From contig CAXXGR010000009.1 in assembly GCA_963678775.2 (NCBI GenBank), positions 1 through 64,000 of the forward strand: a stretch of DNA of 64,000 nt, in the 5' to 3' direction. The notes below the pieces were generated by a model. The model was not told the DNA's origin, did not search any database, and was given only the letters and a program-made list of their open reading frames with translations. Shown piece by piece: positions 18,558-28,378 of this stretch (its first letter is position 1; every line of letters starts with the position of its first letter). A program made the translations under genes and the position numbers. Origin of the DNA: JBFHIJ01 sp963678775. GTDB taxonomy: Bacteria; Bacteroidota; Ignavibacteria; Kapaibacteriales; UBA2268.

Positions 18558-19538
18558 ATGCTATTTAGACCAAATATTGACTTAGGTGCAGCAATAATTG
18601 CAAAAAACTCTGCTTCGTCAATTGAAAAGTTGATTGAACATTTAAATACTTTTTGCAAGCAAATTGTAGTAATAGACACTGGTTCTGATGACGATACACC
18701 TCAGATTGCTACCAGATGTGGAGCTGAAGTGCATTTTAGTCAATGGCAGGATAGTTTCAGTCAAGCTAGAAATTATGCAATATCTCTGATGAGAACAGAT
18801 TGGGTAATTTGCGTAGATACTGATGAACTTATAGAGAAAAAGTCTATAGACGAAGAATCTGAGCTGTTTTTAGATGAAAACATCGGTGGTATAACTGTAC
18901 GAATTGAAAATCTGCTTGGTCCCGATAGTAAATCACCGAAATCTATACATAAATACACTCGTATCTTCAGAAACGATAAGCGTTTTTTCTTCACAGGAAG
19001 AATCCACGAACAAATTCGCAATTCTATAGAAAACTGTGGCTATAAGATAGCAGATAGTAACATACTTATCCAACATACCGGCTACAACAAGGAAAGTATA
19101 ACTAAATACCAAAGAAACCTTGAACTACTTAAATTAGACGCAAACGACAAACCGGATGACGCATTTGTGAAATTCCATCTTGCTAATACCTACTTTGCTC
19201 TAAAGGATTACTCCGAGGCTAAGCAAATCCTCAATGAGATTATTGATAGTAAAGATTTATCTGTCGAACAGAACGACATGGTGCATATCAAACTGGCTCA
19301 GATGGCTCTCTCTGATGATAATATCCACGATATAAAACATTATACTAACTTCCGCTCCGACAATACAAATATTGAAGGGTTGCGACTCTTTATTTTAGCA
19401 TCTGCATGCCTTGCGATGAAGCAGTACTCTGCAGCAAAAGAAATTTTTGCTAAGGATGAGCTAAAACAATCTTCAATGGTTGATAGCAGGCATGTCGAAG
19501 AAGCATTGACTATATTAAACCGTATCCCCGGCATTTAA
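18558..19538 (+). CDS. GT2-family glycosyltransferase with C-terminal TPR-like region
   Basis: A 326-residue GT-A glycosyltransferase. The N-terminal nucleotide-sugar fold shows AAIIAKNSASSIEKLIEHL, VVIDTGSDDDTPQIA and the DxD-type VICVDTDELIE (about 92-102), followed by the RIFRNDKRFFFTGRIHEQI acceptor-side region found in SunS/WaaE-like GT2 enzymes. From about residue 205 the sequence is helical and TPR-like (DDAFVKFHLANTYFALKDYSEAK), an arrangement common in this subgroup and probably used for acceptor or protein contacts. It is divergent from the terminase gene and has no obvious operon partner. Donor and acceptor are unknown. Confidence 0.85.
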   Translation: MLFRPNIDLGAAIIAKNSASSIEKLIEHLNTFCKQIVVIDTGSDDDTPQIATRCGAEVHFSQWQDSFSQARNYAISLMRTDWVICVDTDELIEKKSIDEESELFLDENIGGITVRIENLLGPDSKSPKSIHKYTRIFRNDKRFFFTGRIHEQIRNSIENCGYKIADSNILIQHTGYNKESITKYQRNLELLKLDANDKPDDAFVKFHLANTYFALKDYSEAKQILNEIIDSKDLSVEQNDMVHIKLAQMALSDDNIHDIKHYTNFRSDNTNIEGLRLFILASACLAMKQYSAAKEIFAKDELKQSSMVDSRHVEEALTILNRIPGI

Positions 19539-19865
19539 TTATTTCTAAACAAATATTTAAATCTCTTTTTACTCTGCATATTTTGAAAAAAAGAGTTTAT
19601 AGCTCTATCAGTAATGCTACAATATAGAATTACAACAGATAAGTTTACCTATCCCAATGCAATGCAATAATCCACTGCATTGCCACTCAGCATAAGGAGC
19701 ATGTTATAGTGTTCCTCTACCTTTATCAGTTAAATAATTGTTACATAGTTCTTATTTACAATCTCTTATTTTAAATTTTGAGCCTTTATATCTATATATT
19801 TTATAAATATTAATTTTATAGTATATTTGTATTATGTTATTTGACTATTTATGAGATAATACAGT
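19539..19865. other. Intergenic region with a hairpin and a candidate -7 box
   Basis: This 327-bp gap contains the inverted repeat GCAATGCA/TGCATTGC (19659-19666 and 19676-19683, loop nine bases) and TATATTTG at 19822-19829, a TAnnTTTG-like box 37 bp before the M1-like gene. No coding frame is evident. Confidence 0.4.
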
Positions 19866-22202
19866 ATGAAAATGGTATTTTTTAAAATTAGTGTTTTGTT
19901 AGTTCTCATCTTTTCATTCTCTTTAGTGCGCTCTGAAGCTAAAGACTTTAAAAATTACAAAGAGTTTTATGATGCTTTAGAGAACCTGCAAGTAGATACA
20001 GAGCATGCCTACAAGGTAAGTGACATAGTAATGATGCAGGATGCAGGAACAACCGTTCTGGATTCCGGCGTAATATATTTTATGCAGGATATTGGCGATG
20101 GAAAGCATATCGCTATCTTCAGTGGTGCAGGCTCTTTTGAAGTAATGCCAAGTATCAAAGTGGAAAGAATAAACGCAATCAGAACTTTTGATAAAGAATA
20201 TTACTCAACGACTTTTGAAGATGCCTGTTTTGTTTTTGATGATGATTTTTTTGAGTCTATAAGCTCTTCTTCCATTAAAACAAGCGTTTCGGATCCTGAC
20301 GATGTGCAGTCTCTTTACACTGATGCCTGGAGGAGCTTTACTATGCCAACTTATGAGCATGTTTATGATGGCTTAGTTCATGCTATTTTAGAGAAAGGTA
20401 ACTCTGACTTCTCCTTCTCTGAATTTTTAGTAGGGGTGACAGATCATTATGCTTGGGTAATCAATCCTATGGACAAAGAAGAATGCAGTTTGTACATGGT
20501 TAATGACGGTGTAGGAAACAGCGAACATGATATGAAACTCATTTTTACTTTCGACAAGCAAGAAGATTTACAGCTAAGCGAGTTAGAAAGATCAAAATCA
20601 AAACAAAAGTTTATTGTCAATGATATAGATGTAGATATAGATTTCTACAGAGATAAAAATTTCTATTCTACTGCTACTTTGAAATTGTTAGCCTTAGAGG
20701 ATTTTCAGTGGGCAAGCTTTAGTACAAATGACGAATACGAAGTACTATCAGTTAAAGACGGAAACGGTAAAGATATTGGATTTTATCACCAAAAACCAAC
20801 CATAAGCGATAAAGTTTGGATTAATTTCCCTGAGAAACTGAAAGCAGGTGAGACTGCGAGTGTTACCTTTAGGCAAAAGTGTAACCTCTTTGGTGTTGAT
20901 GCTATTCGTCGGAGTAATCTGTACCCTGTAGACAATAACTTTTACGATAAGAAAAAATTTCACTTAAAAGTAAAATCTACTACCAGCAAAGAATTATTTG
21001 CTTTTGGTAATAAAGTATTTGAAGAAGAAGATGGAAATGGCTCAGTTGTTACAAAGTGGGAATATCCTGACTCTCTATATCAGATTGGAATCATCCTGAA
21101 TAACTACAGGGAAACAGAAATTAAATCGGGTTTCGGCCCTGAAGAAGTTACATTCAAATATAATAGCGTTGCTAATTTGGATATGCTGGAAGACAACTAC
21201 CTTATAGCTTATCAGTATTTATCCTCTATATTAGGCCCATTGCCTGACCAAGAGTTGTTTATATATGAGCTACCTGAAGAAATAAATAGATCTGTAACAA
21301 TATTTGAGAGGTACACAGGCTTTGACTTCCAATCCTCAGCGTCAGCATATAGCTACTTCTGCAACAGAACACTTGCCTTGAGTCCGGGATATTTTCAATT
21401 AGGAGGTATGAATACTATCAGATCTTACGTAGGCATGCTGTCAACATTTTGGTTTGGTAATGGTTTTGAAGCAATGAGCAACAGAGACAGTTGGCTATAC
21501 GGAGCTATATATAAATTTATTGTTAATGTATACGCTCAGAACTTCTTTGAAGATAAAACCTATTATCCAAAGACGTTAGATGCATATCATAAAGCTTTTA
21601 TTACATTGGACAATGCAAATAAGGATTTTTCAGATTATGGGTGCTTAAGTATGGGTAGTTATGGAAATGAAAAATACAGAGCAGACAGGTCTGCTATGAA
21701 TTTGAAATCTTTCTTTATCATCCACATGCTAAGAAATATGCTTATCGACTATGCAAACAACATGAGCGAGCAGAGATTTATGTCTGTAATCAATGAGTTC
21801 TATCAGACTTACAAAAATCAAAAATACTCAGTAAATGGTTTCCGTACGATACTTGAAAAGTACTATGACAACTCTCTTCAGTGGTTCTTTGATGAGTGGG
21901 TAGACGGCACAGCAATACCAACTTACAAATTTGCTTCAAAAACAGTAGAAAACGAAAATGGTCAATACATTGTACAATGTCAGGTACGCCAAGAAAATGT
22001 ACCGGATGAATTTGTGATGCCTGTACCTATAAGAATAGAATTCGATGACGACGAATACTTTATGACAAGAGCAGTAGTGCGAGGCAAACAGGTGAAATTT
22101 GACTTAGGGCCATTTGATGAAGAGCCTGAAGATATAATATTTAACCCGAATTACTCTGTACTAAGTGATACTCAGTCAAAATCTTGGGAAGATGATTTCT
22201 AA
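19866..22202 (+). CDS. Secreted M1-peptidase-like protein lacking the zinc site
   Basis: A 778-residue exported protein (signal peptide up to about residue 25, SFSLVRSEA). Residues about 240-420 look like the M1 N-terminal beta domain, and about 430-690 like the gluzincin catalytic domain. Where active M1 enzymes have HExxHxWFG this protein reads GMLSTFWFG (about 520-530), so both zinc His and the catalytic Glu are gone. The downstream WLxEG is replaced by WLYGA, losing the third ligand. The distal M1 hallmark is well kept: HMLRNMLIDY, then LQWFFDEWVDGTAIPTY. It is therefore probably a non-catalytic M1 scaffold. TATATTTG lies 37 bp upstream, and a strong terminator follows. The role is unknown. 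Confidence 0.75.
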   Translation: MKMVFFKISVLLVLIFSFSLVRSEAKDFKNYKEFYDALENLQVDTEHAYKVSDIVMMQDAGTTVLDSGVIYFMQDIGDGKHIAIFSGAGSFEVMPSIKVERINAIRTFDKEYYSTTFEDACFVFDDDFFESISSSSIKTSVSDPDDVQSLYTDAWRSFTMPTYEHVYDGLVHAILEKGNSDFSFSEFLVGVTDHYAWVINPMDKEECSLYMVNDGVGNSEHDMKLIFTFDKQEDLQLSELERSKSKQKFIVNDIDVDIDFYRDKNFYSTATLKLLALEDFQWASFSTNDEYEVLSVKDGNGKDIGFYHQKPTISDKVWINFPEKLKAGETASVTFRQKCNLFGVDAIRRSNLYPVDNNFYDKKKFHLKVKSTTSKELFAFGNKVFEEEDGNGSVVTKWEYPDSLYQIGIILNNYRETEIKSGFGPEEVTFKYNSVANLDMLEDNYLIAYQYLSSILGPLPDQELFIYELPEEINRSVTIFERYTGFDFQSSASAYSYFCNRTLALSPGYFQLGGMNTIRSYVGMLSTFWFGNGFEAMSNRDSWLYGAIYKFIVNVYAQNFFEDKTYYPKTLDAYHKAFITLDNANKDFSDYGCLSMGSYGNEKYRADRSAMNLKSFFIIHMLRNMLIDYANNMSEQRFMSVINEFYQTYKNQKYSVNGFRTILEKYYDNSLQWFFDEWVDGTAIPTYKFASKTVENENGQYIVQCQVRQENVPDEFVMPVPIRIEFDDDEYFMTRAVVRGKQVKFDLGPFDEEPEDIIFNPNYSVLSDTQSKSWEDDF

Positions 22203-22218
22203 CATAACTATAAGGAAC

Positions 22219-22258
22219 AATCGGCTTGAACGCAATTATCAAGCCGATTGTTTTTTTA
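22219..22258 (+). terminator. Rho-independent terminator of the M1-like gene
   Basis: AATCGGCTTGA and TCAAGCCGATT form a perfect 11-bp stem with a nine-base loop, followed by GTTTTTTT. It starts 17 bp after the stop codon. Confidence 0.95.
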
Positions 22259-22492
22259 ATAGAAAATTTCACACCTCTTATCACTTTGATATCAATAATG
22301 AATGAAATATATTTTTTCTGACAATTATTCATCCAAAAGCTTTTTTGTATATTACATTTCGTTTTATACCATATTTAAAATTTCTATTTTAAAAGTGAAA
22401 ATATTGACTTTCTTGATATTTATATTTTCAACATTCCACATGCACCATTTTTCAAATTATTTATACATTTCAACTTTTAGGAGTTCACAGAG

Positions 22493-23059
22493 ATGAGTGA
22501 CATTAAATTGGGTAACCCGGCTGTTGTCGGATTAGCAGGATTCGGTCTGACTACTTTTCTTCTTCAAATTCATAACCTTGGATTATTAGGCTTAGGTCCT
22601 GTATTGGCAATGGGAATTATATTCGGCGGATTAGCCCAATTAATTGCCGGTCTTTTAGAACAAAAAACCGGAAATAACTTTGGTTTTGCTGCATTCACCA
22701 GCTTTGGTGCTTTTTGGATTGGATTAGGTATTATATGGATTTCCAATCATTTTGGAATTTACGCTTCATCTCATACTGATGTAGGCTGGTATTTAGTTGC
22801 ATGGACACTGCTTACAGCTATTCTTTGGATAGGTGCTATGATGATTCATACTGCAATGGCATCAACGTTTACGCTCCTTTTGGCTGGGTTTATTTTGTTA
22901 GACCTGGGACACTTCGGAATGCCGGTAATGAACACAGTTGCAGCTTACGTTTTAATAGCTTGTGCATTTAACGCATGGTACATGATGGCTGCCATTATTC
23001 TAAATGGCTTAGCCGGCAGGGAAATATTGAAATCCGGTAAAGCATGGATAAAAAAGTAA
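22493..23059 (+). CDS. satP: Acetate/succinate transporter, SatP (YaaH/GPR1-FUN34) family
   Basis: A 188-residue inner-membrane protein with six hydrophobic helices. The family signature is at the N-terminus (LGNPAVVGLAGFGLTTF, N-P-x-x-x-G-L), followed by FGGLAQLIAGLLEQKTGNNFG (shown in parts: FGGLAQLIAG and KTGNNFG) and FTSFGAFWIGLG. SatP proteins move acetate or succinate with protons and form hexamers. The length equals that of E. coli SatP. AGGAG nine bases before ATG 22493 supports the start. It is monocistronic, ending at a bidirectional terminator shared with the convergent flavodiiron gene. Uptake of acetate as a carbon source is the likely use. Confidence 0.9.
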   Translation: MSDIKLGNPAVVGLAGFGLTTFLLQIHNLGLLGLGPVLAMGIIFGGLAQLIAGLLEQKTGNNFGFAAFTSFGAFWIGLGIIWISNHFGIYASSHTDVGWYLVAWTLLTAILWIGAMMIHTAMASTFTLLLAGFILLDLGHFGMPVMNTVAAYVLIACAFNAWYMMAAIILNGLAGREILKSGKAWIKK

Positions 23060-23079
23060 ATTCTTATAGTTTATAATAT

Positions 23080-23116
23080 TAAAAGCTCACACCTGTCAAA
23101 CAGAAGTGAGCTTTTA
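23080..23116. terminator. Bidirectional terminator between satP and the flavodiiron gene
   Basis: TAAAAGCTCAC and GTGAGCTTTTA form a perfect 11-bp stem with a 15-base loop between the two convergent genes. A and T ends of the stem serve both directions. Confidence 0.9.
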
Positions 23117-23140
23117 GTATTTTATAACTCAATAGCGACT

Positions 23141-24334
23141 TTACGCAGTAAAAGCTTTTGCAAATTCTTTTCCTAATGCGATACACTTAGTTCTTGCATC
23201 TTCGTCAGGATTCCACTGTACTTTTAAGCCTTTACCGACTACTTCTATGCCACCTTCTTCAAGAATCTGATTGATGATTTTTACAGAGCCGGGAGCCCAA
23301 CCGTAAGAACCAAAAGCAGCACCTTTTTTGCCGTTAAACTTCATACCTTTTATCTCTTCTATAACTCCGGCTACACTATTTAAAATGCCGTTATTTACAG
23401 TAGAAGATCCAACTAAAATACCTTTGGAACGGAACGCTTCGGTTATTACATCACTGGATGGAGTAGAGCTTGTGTTAAATAATTTAATATTTACGTCTTT
23501 ATCTTCTTCCCTGATGCCTTCTGCAATGTATTCAGCCATTCTCCTAGTATTACCATACATAGAGTCATAAATCAATGTAATTTGATTTTCCTGATATGAG
23601 TCCGCCCATTTTTCATAAGTATCAATAATCTGAGTAGGATTATCTCTCCACATTACACCATGTGCGGGGCATATAAATTTAACAGGCAAATTCATCGCCT
23701 TAAACTCTTGTACTTTTTTGAGGCATTTATTTGAAAATGGAGCAACAATATTAGCGTAATAAATCATAGCTTCTTCGTAAAGATCATTTTGATCCATTGT
23801 ATCTGCCCACATCCTTTCAGAGGCTATGTGCTGACCAAATATGTCATTAGAGAATAATATTTCTTCGCTGTGCATATAAGTCATCATAGTGTCAGGCCAG
23901 TGAAGCATTGGTGCTTCTATAAACTCAAGTTTAGTAGAGCCTATGTCTAATGTATCGCCTGATTTAACTATCTGGAAATTCCAGTCTTTATGGTAGTGAC
24001 CTTTCAAGGTTTTTGCACCATTGGCAGTGCAGATAACCGGAACGTCCGGGATTAGCTCTAATAGCGCAGGTAAACCACCACTGTGATCCGGCTCGCCATG
24101 GTTAGCGACAATGTAATCAATCTTATCCAAATCAATTGTTTTTTTAAGCTCTTCGAGCCACTCTACTGCAAAAGGCCTATAAACAGAATCAACTACTACA
24201 TTTTTTTCATCTTGAATCAAATAAGCATTATATGAAGAGCCTAACCTTGTAGTCAGCTGATCTCCATGAAATTTCCTAAGCTGCCAGTCTATTTTACCTA
24301 TCCAAGAAACTTTTTCAGATATTTTAAAAACCAT
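23141..24334 (-). CDS. Flavodiiron protein (A-type), O2/NO reductase
   Basis: This cytosolic enzyme reduces O2 to water or NO to N2O and protects anaerobic or microaerobic cells. The metallo-beta-lactamase-like domain holds all diiron ligands: H79, E81, D83 and H84 in ANHGEPDHSG, H145 in LHWPDT, D164 in FSNDIFG and H225 in CPAHG. From about residue 252 a flavodoxin domain binds FMN (IYDSMYGNTRRMAEYIAEG, then GSSTVNNG and AFGSYGW). At 397 residues it is the basic class A form with no rubredoxin extension, so it needs an external donor; none is adjacent. It is transcribed alone. Confidence 0.95.
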   Translation of the reverse strand: MVFKISEKVSWIGKIDWQLRKFHGDQLTTRLGSSYNAYLIQDEKNVVVDSVYRPFAVEWLEELKKTIDLDKIDYIVANHGEPDHSGGLPALLELIPDVPVICTANGAKTLKGHYHKDWNFQIVKSGDTLDIGSTKLEFIEAPMLHWPDTMMTYMHSEEILFSNDIFGQHIASERMWADTMDQNDLYEEAMIYYANIVAPFSNKCLKKVQEFKAMNLPVKFICPAHGVMWRDNPTQIIDTYEKWADSYQENQITLIYDSMYGNTRRMAEYIAEGIREEDKDVNIKLFNTSSTPSSDVITEAFRSKGILVGSSTVNNGILNSVAGVIEEIKGMKFNGKKGAAFGSYGWAPGSVKIINQILEEGGIEVVGKGLKVQWNPDEDARTKCIALGKEFAKAFTA

Positions 24335-24711
24335 GATAACACAATCGTTTTTGTTTTACAAGTTTTAGCTAATTGCTACAAATTTACAGCCCTTAGTAGT
24401 ATAAAACACTTAAAAATTTTAGCATTAAAAAATTGAAATCGGAATTTATCTATTTAGTAGTTTTAGGCAGAAGATTGAAGTAAAGATAAGATATCGACTA
24501 TTTCTATATTAAAATCGGTTTCCTAACATCGTTTATAGTTTGTACTATCTAAAAATGATGTTTAAACCTATTCGCTGTATTTACATCATGTTACCACCAC
24601 TATCTATGCCAAATGATTTAAGTCAAAATCACAAATCAATTTACCAGAATAAAAAAAAGCGTACTCTTCGCTAAAGTACGCTCAAATACGGAAAAGAAAA
24701 TGTAGTTCTCT
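24335..24711. other. Intergenic region with a terminator only
   Basis: This 377-bp AT-rich gap holds the terminator of the 213-residue gene at 24650-24682 and presumably the flavodiiron promoter. No frame or structured RNA is recognised. Confidence 0.4.
24650..24682 (-). terminator. Rho-independent terminator
   Basis: On the minus strand AGCGTACT and AGTACGCT form an eight-base stem with a nine-base loop, followed by eight T. It lies 29 bp after the stop of the gene at 24712. Confidence 0.9.
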
Positions 24712-25353
24712 TTACTCGCTCGTTTTCGCTAATTTTTTAAATATCTGAGAATATAAATCAAATTGTGTTTGAATCTGCAATCCGGAAATATGATTTATAG
24801 TTTTATAATATACTTCGTTTTGTTCAATAAGTGATAAACTCTCTGTGCTCATGTCTGCTTGTGCAGACTGAGAAGTCAAAGACTGGATAATATAGCTTGT
24901 AGCATCTAAATGGGAAGTAACCTCGACTAAGTCAGATTTTGGAAATCCGTAATCAGTATCAATTACCGAAAATAGTTTTTTTACTCTGCACCAGTTTACT
25001 ATTTTGTTAAGCAATATCGATTGCTCTACTTCTTCTTTCTCTTCTACAAATTGAGTAACTTTTGAAAGCAAAACACGCTTTTCACTTGCGGTAAGCATAC
25101 TTGCTACTTTGTCGGGCTCTATCCAAGCATTGTTATATACTTCTATAAGTCTATCTACCTGAATTATTGCATAAGGTCGAACTTCGTCCAAGGCAAAAAA
25201 GCATTCGTAAATGCAATCCTGATAGTCATGCTCTAAGTATGACAACCTATGAGAAACATCTACCTGCTTGATATCATCAGAAGCAATCAGTAAAAAATAA
25301 GTATTTATTGCTAAAAAAGTAAATAAAGACATATAGGCTAATATTCTAAGCAT
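24712..25353 (-). CDS. Hypothetical single-pass membrane protein (213 aa)
   Basis: I do not recognise this protein. It has one N-terminal transmembrane helix (about residues 3-22, ILAYMSLFTFLAINTYFLLI), followed by about 190 mostly helical, acidic residues with heptad-like stretches (VTQFVEEKEEVEQSILLNKI), so it probably projects an all-helical domain into the periplasm. ATG 25353 is chosen over 25398 because AGGAG lies eight bases before it. It lies 94 bp downstream of the hybrid kinase gene in the same direction and precedes a strong terminator, so it may be co-transcribed with the kinase and could be a sensor accessory. That link is inference from position. Confidence 0.55.
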   Translation of the reverse strand: MLRILAYMSLFTFLAINTYFLLIASDDIKQVDVSHRLSYLEHDYQDCIYECFFALDEVRPYAIIQVDRLIEVYNNAWIEPDKVASMLTASEKRVLLSKVTQFVEEKEEVEQSILLNKIVNWCRVKKLFSVIDTDYGFPKSDLVEVTSHLDATSYIIQSLTSQSAQADMSTESLSLIEQNEVYYKTINHISGLQIQTQFDLYSQIFKKLAKTSE

Positions 25354-25447
25354 TTTATTGACTCCTGTCAGTATAATCATTATACTCATATTAATCAATA
25401 TTTATGCCACTTTTCTAATAGTATGTATACATATATAAACCAAGCAT

Positions 25448-28378
25448 TTATAAGTCTTGAGTAAAAGCACTTTCCAAGTATTTTAATAATTTTGGTATAC
25501 GTTCTATATCAAAATTATCAACAATCATTTTTATTTCCTCTGACACCTTCGCCAAATCTTGTTCTCTGTTCTTATCCGCAAGCTCACTAATAAACTTACC
25601 AAGTATTTCAAAATCATCAATAAAGTTAGAAGTGGCTGCATGCTTAATTTTAGGCAGAATCAATGCTCTATATGAATCAATCAGCTCAGATGAGAGCTTG
25701 AGAGTGGTTTTATAATCTATAGATGATTTGAAGACTAAGTTTTCTACTTTACCTGTATAGTCCAAATGGCGCGACAGCATCTTGAAAATAGCATTTTTAT
25801 TTACAGGTTTCTCTAACACTCCATCAAACGGAGTAGCAGTTACATAAAACTCTTCCTGATTTACAGAGGCGGTAAAGGCTATTATCTTTACCATTTTATA
25901 CCTTTTATCTGCTTTAATAATATTAGCTAAGTCGAACCCACTAATTTCAGGCATATTTATATCCATAAGGATGAGCCCGATGGATTTCGATTCCAGTATT
26001 TTAAAAACCTCTTCTACCTGATAGGCTTGGTATACATTACTTCCTATTTCACCTAAATACTCTGCCATTATTTCTCTATTGTCTTGTCGATCATCCACAA
26101 CTAAAATATTAGTCTTTTCAAACACATAAGAATATTTATTTTTATCTTTCTTAGGTTTTACGTAATCTACTATTTCTATATTAGGTAAAATAACTTCAAA
26201 AATACTTCCTTTACCAGATTCGCTGTCAAATGATATTTTTCCACCTAATATGTCAACAAGGCGTTTAGTAATAGCTAAGCCTAAGCCTGTCCCCGGATTT
26301 TGATTTTTATTTTGTATCTGCTGAAAAGCCGTAAATATTTTGGTATGCTTATCTCTTTCTATTCCTAAGCCTGTATCACTTACTTTTATAATCAGAGTTT
26401 TGGAATTACTCTGGGTAACTATATCTGCATCAATTTTAACATATCCATTTTGCGTAAATTTTGACGCGTTACTAACTAAATTAAGCATAACCTGTTTTAG
26501 CTTGACTTCATCAGATTTAATGTGACTTGGTAGGTCTTTGGATAAATGAACTTTAAAATCAACTCCTTTTGCTTTGAGACTAGGTGCAAACATCTTTTCT
26601 ATATCTTGTAATAAGTATTTTAAACTTATTACTTCTTTTTTTAATTCTACTCTGCCAGCCTCTATTTTTGATAAATCCAGTATATCATTAATCATTGCTA
26701 AAAGCGTATTCCCACCACTAATAATAGATTCTAACTTATGCTTAGCGTTTGCATCTTCACTTTTATTGAGCAGTAACTCAGCAAATCCAAGTATAGAATT
26801 AAGAGGAGTTCTGATTTCATGGCTCATCTTTGCGATAAATTCTGATTTATATTTATTGGCAGTCTCAGCTTCGTATTTTGCTTTTTGTAGCTCATACTCT
26901 GCAGCTTTACGCTTAGTAATATCATGAGAAGTACCGGTAATTGTCATGTGTTGTCCGTCATTATCCGAAGTAATGCCGAGCCCTGTACTCATCCATTTCC
27001 ATTTATCATCCATTCCAAACATACGATATTCATATAGACCTGTATGTTCACCCGTCGATATCAGAAGTTCAAGTTGTTTTTGGAAAGTAACTTTATCATC
27101 TTGATGGATTATATCTATTAAATGAGTACCAACTATATCAGATGGGTTATAGCCTAATAAAGATTCCCACGAAGGCGAGCAGAAAGTAACAACACCTTCC
27201 GTTGTTATTGTAAAAACAAGCTCACTTATCGTATTCATTATTATTTCAAATTTTTCTTTGTTAGCCTTCAGCTCTTTCTTAGCCACATTATAATCAGTAA
27301 AGTCAATGATTGATGCGATGATGCGACTGCTCGAAGGAAGATGATTGATAGTAACAAACAGTTTCTTCTCTTCTGCGTTAATGTTGCTCAAAGTCAAATG
27401 GTGAATAGTTGAGTAATTCCTGCCATCCAGCATCAGATAATGGTCTTTTAAGTATTTATCTCTACTACTTTTGATAAGAAAATTAAACCAAGACCAGTTG
27501 TTTTCTAATTCATTTTTGGTAAAGCCGGTTAATTGTTCAAACTGCCTATTTATCAAAAGAATAACACCATCATAATCATAAATTACAATCGGATTCGCTG
27601 CATTATCAAAAATTGCTTTATAATTTTCAATAGATTCTTTAAGTATTTCTTTATTATTATTATAATCATTAGTCTGTAGCTCAAAGTCGGCAAGCATTTC
27701 GTTAAAATAATTATAAAGTATACCGATATCCTCATCTATTTCAGTGTTGATACGAACAGAATAGTCTTTTGCCTTTAGCGCGCGATAGCTGGCTTTAACA
27801 GCCGTATCTATCGGTTTTATTAGATATTTTACTGAAAACACTGATAAAGCAAAGAAACAGGTTACAAATAATACAAATAGGCTAAACATTTGTATCAAAG
27901 GATAAATTAAGTGATTAGAATAAAGCTTTGTATTTACTAAAGCTACGACTTGCCCTAACTTATCGTCTCTATAGTATATATCTTGCTCGATCACATCATA
28001 TTCGCTTAAGTCTAAATCAGATAAATCGGCTAAAGAATCTACGGGGTGGTTAAAATTATGAATTCTGGAATTCTTAGCAAAAAGATTTGAATTCATATCA
28101 AATATGTATATAGCATCAAAATATGATTGTGCCATGACTGTTCGTAAAGAAGCATTCGCCTGATTCGAATCATGTAGAAATAAAATATTCTCGTTATACT
28201 CGGCTAACAAATAAATTGTCTGCTGATTATTTTTCTTAAGGTGTGTTACCCATTCTTGGTAGTTAACTGTTAAATCAATTGTTCCAAATATAATAAGTAA
28301 AACTGCCATGATACCATTGGCAAAAAATAAATATCTATATTTAATTGATTTATTTTCTAAAAACTTAGATAATATCAT
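25448..28378 (-). CDS. Hybrid sensor histidine kinase/response regulator
   Basis: A 976-residue membrane kinase. Domains in order: transmembrane helix (about 15-35), extracytoplasmic sensor (36-155), second helix (about 158-180), HAMP (185-240), PAS1 (about 255-365, DNAANPIVIYDYDGVILLIN), PAS2 with PAC (about 375-495), HisKA with the phospho-His in KMSHEIRTPLNSILGF, HATPase_c (DTGLGIERDKHTKIF, NPGTGLGLAITKRLV) and a receiver with phospho-Asp in ILMDINMPEISGFD. A final helical segment of about 90 residues sits where an Hpt domain would be expected, but no HxxKG is visible. Its output regulator is not adjacent. The small membrane protein downstream may be in the same unit. The ligand is unknown. 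Confidence 0.9.
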   Translation of the reverse strand: MILSKFLENKSIKYRYLFFANGIMAVLLIIFGTIDLTVNYQEWVTHLKKNNQQTIYLLAEYNENILFLHDSNQANASLRTVMAQSYFDAIYIFDMNSNLFAKNSRIHNFNHPVDSLADLSDLDLSEYDVIEQDIYYRDDKLGQVVALVNTKLYSNHLIYPLIQMFSLFVLFVTCFFALSVFSVKYLIKPIDTAVKASYRALKAKDYSVRINTEIDEDIGILYNYFNEMLADFELQTNDYNNNKEILKESIENYKAIFDNAANPIVIYDYDGVILLINRQFEQLTGFTKNELENNWSWFNFLIKSSRDKYLKDHYLMLDGRNYSTIHHLTLSNINAEEKKLFVTINHLPSSSRIIASIIDFTDYNVAKKELKANKEKFEIIMNTISELVFTITTEGVVTFCSPSWESLLGYNPSDIVGTHLIDIIHQDDKVTFQKQLELLISTGEHTGLYEYRMFGMDDKWKWMSTGLGITSDNDGQHMTITGTSHDITKRKAAEYELQKAKYEAETANKYKSEFIAKMSHEIRTPLNSILGFAELLLNKSEDANAKHKLESIISGGNTLLAMINDILDLSKIEAGRVELKKEVISLKYLLQDIEKMFAPSLKAKGVDFKVHLSKDLPSHIKSDEVKLKQVMLNLVSNASKFTQNGYVKIDADIVTQSNSKTLIIKVSDTGLGIERDKHTKIFTAFQQIQNKNQNPGTGLGLAITKRLVDILGGKISFDSESGKGSIFEVILPNIEIVDYVKPKKDKNKYSYVFEKTNILVVDDRQDNREIMAEYLGEIGSNVYQAYQVEEVFKILESKSIGLILMDINMPEISGFDLANIIKADKRYKMVKIIAFTASVNQEEFYVTATPFDGVLEKPVNKNAIFKMLSRHLDYTGKVENLVFKSSIDYKTTLKLSSELIDSYRALILPKIKHAATSNFIDDFEILGKFISELADKNREQDLAKVSEEIKMIVDNFDIERIPKLLKYLESAFTQDL

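Noticed and set aside
22302..22496. 64-codon plus-strand frame before satP
   Set aside because: It is a low-complexity AT-rich frame without a ribosome site and ends across the satP start region.
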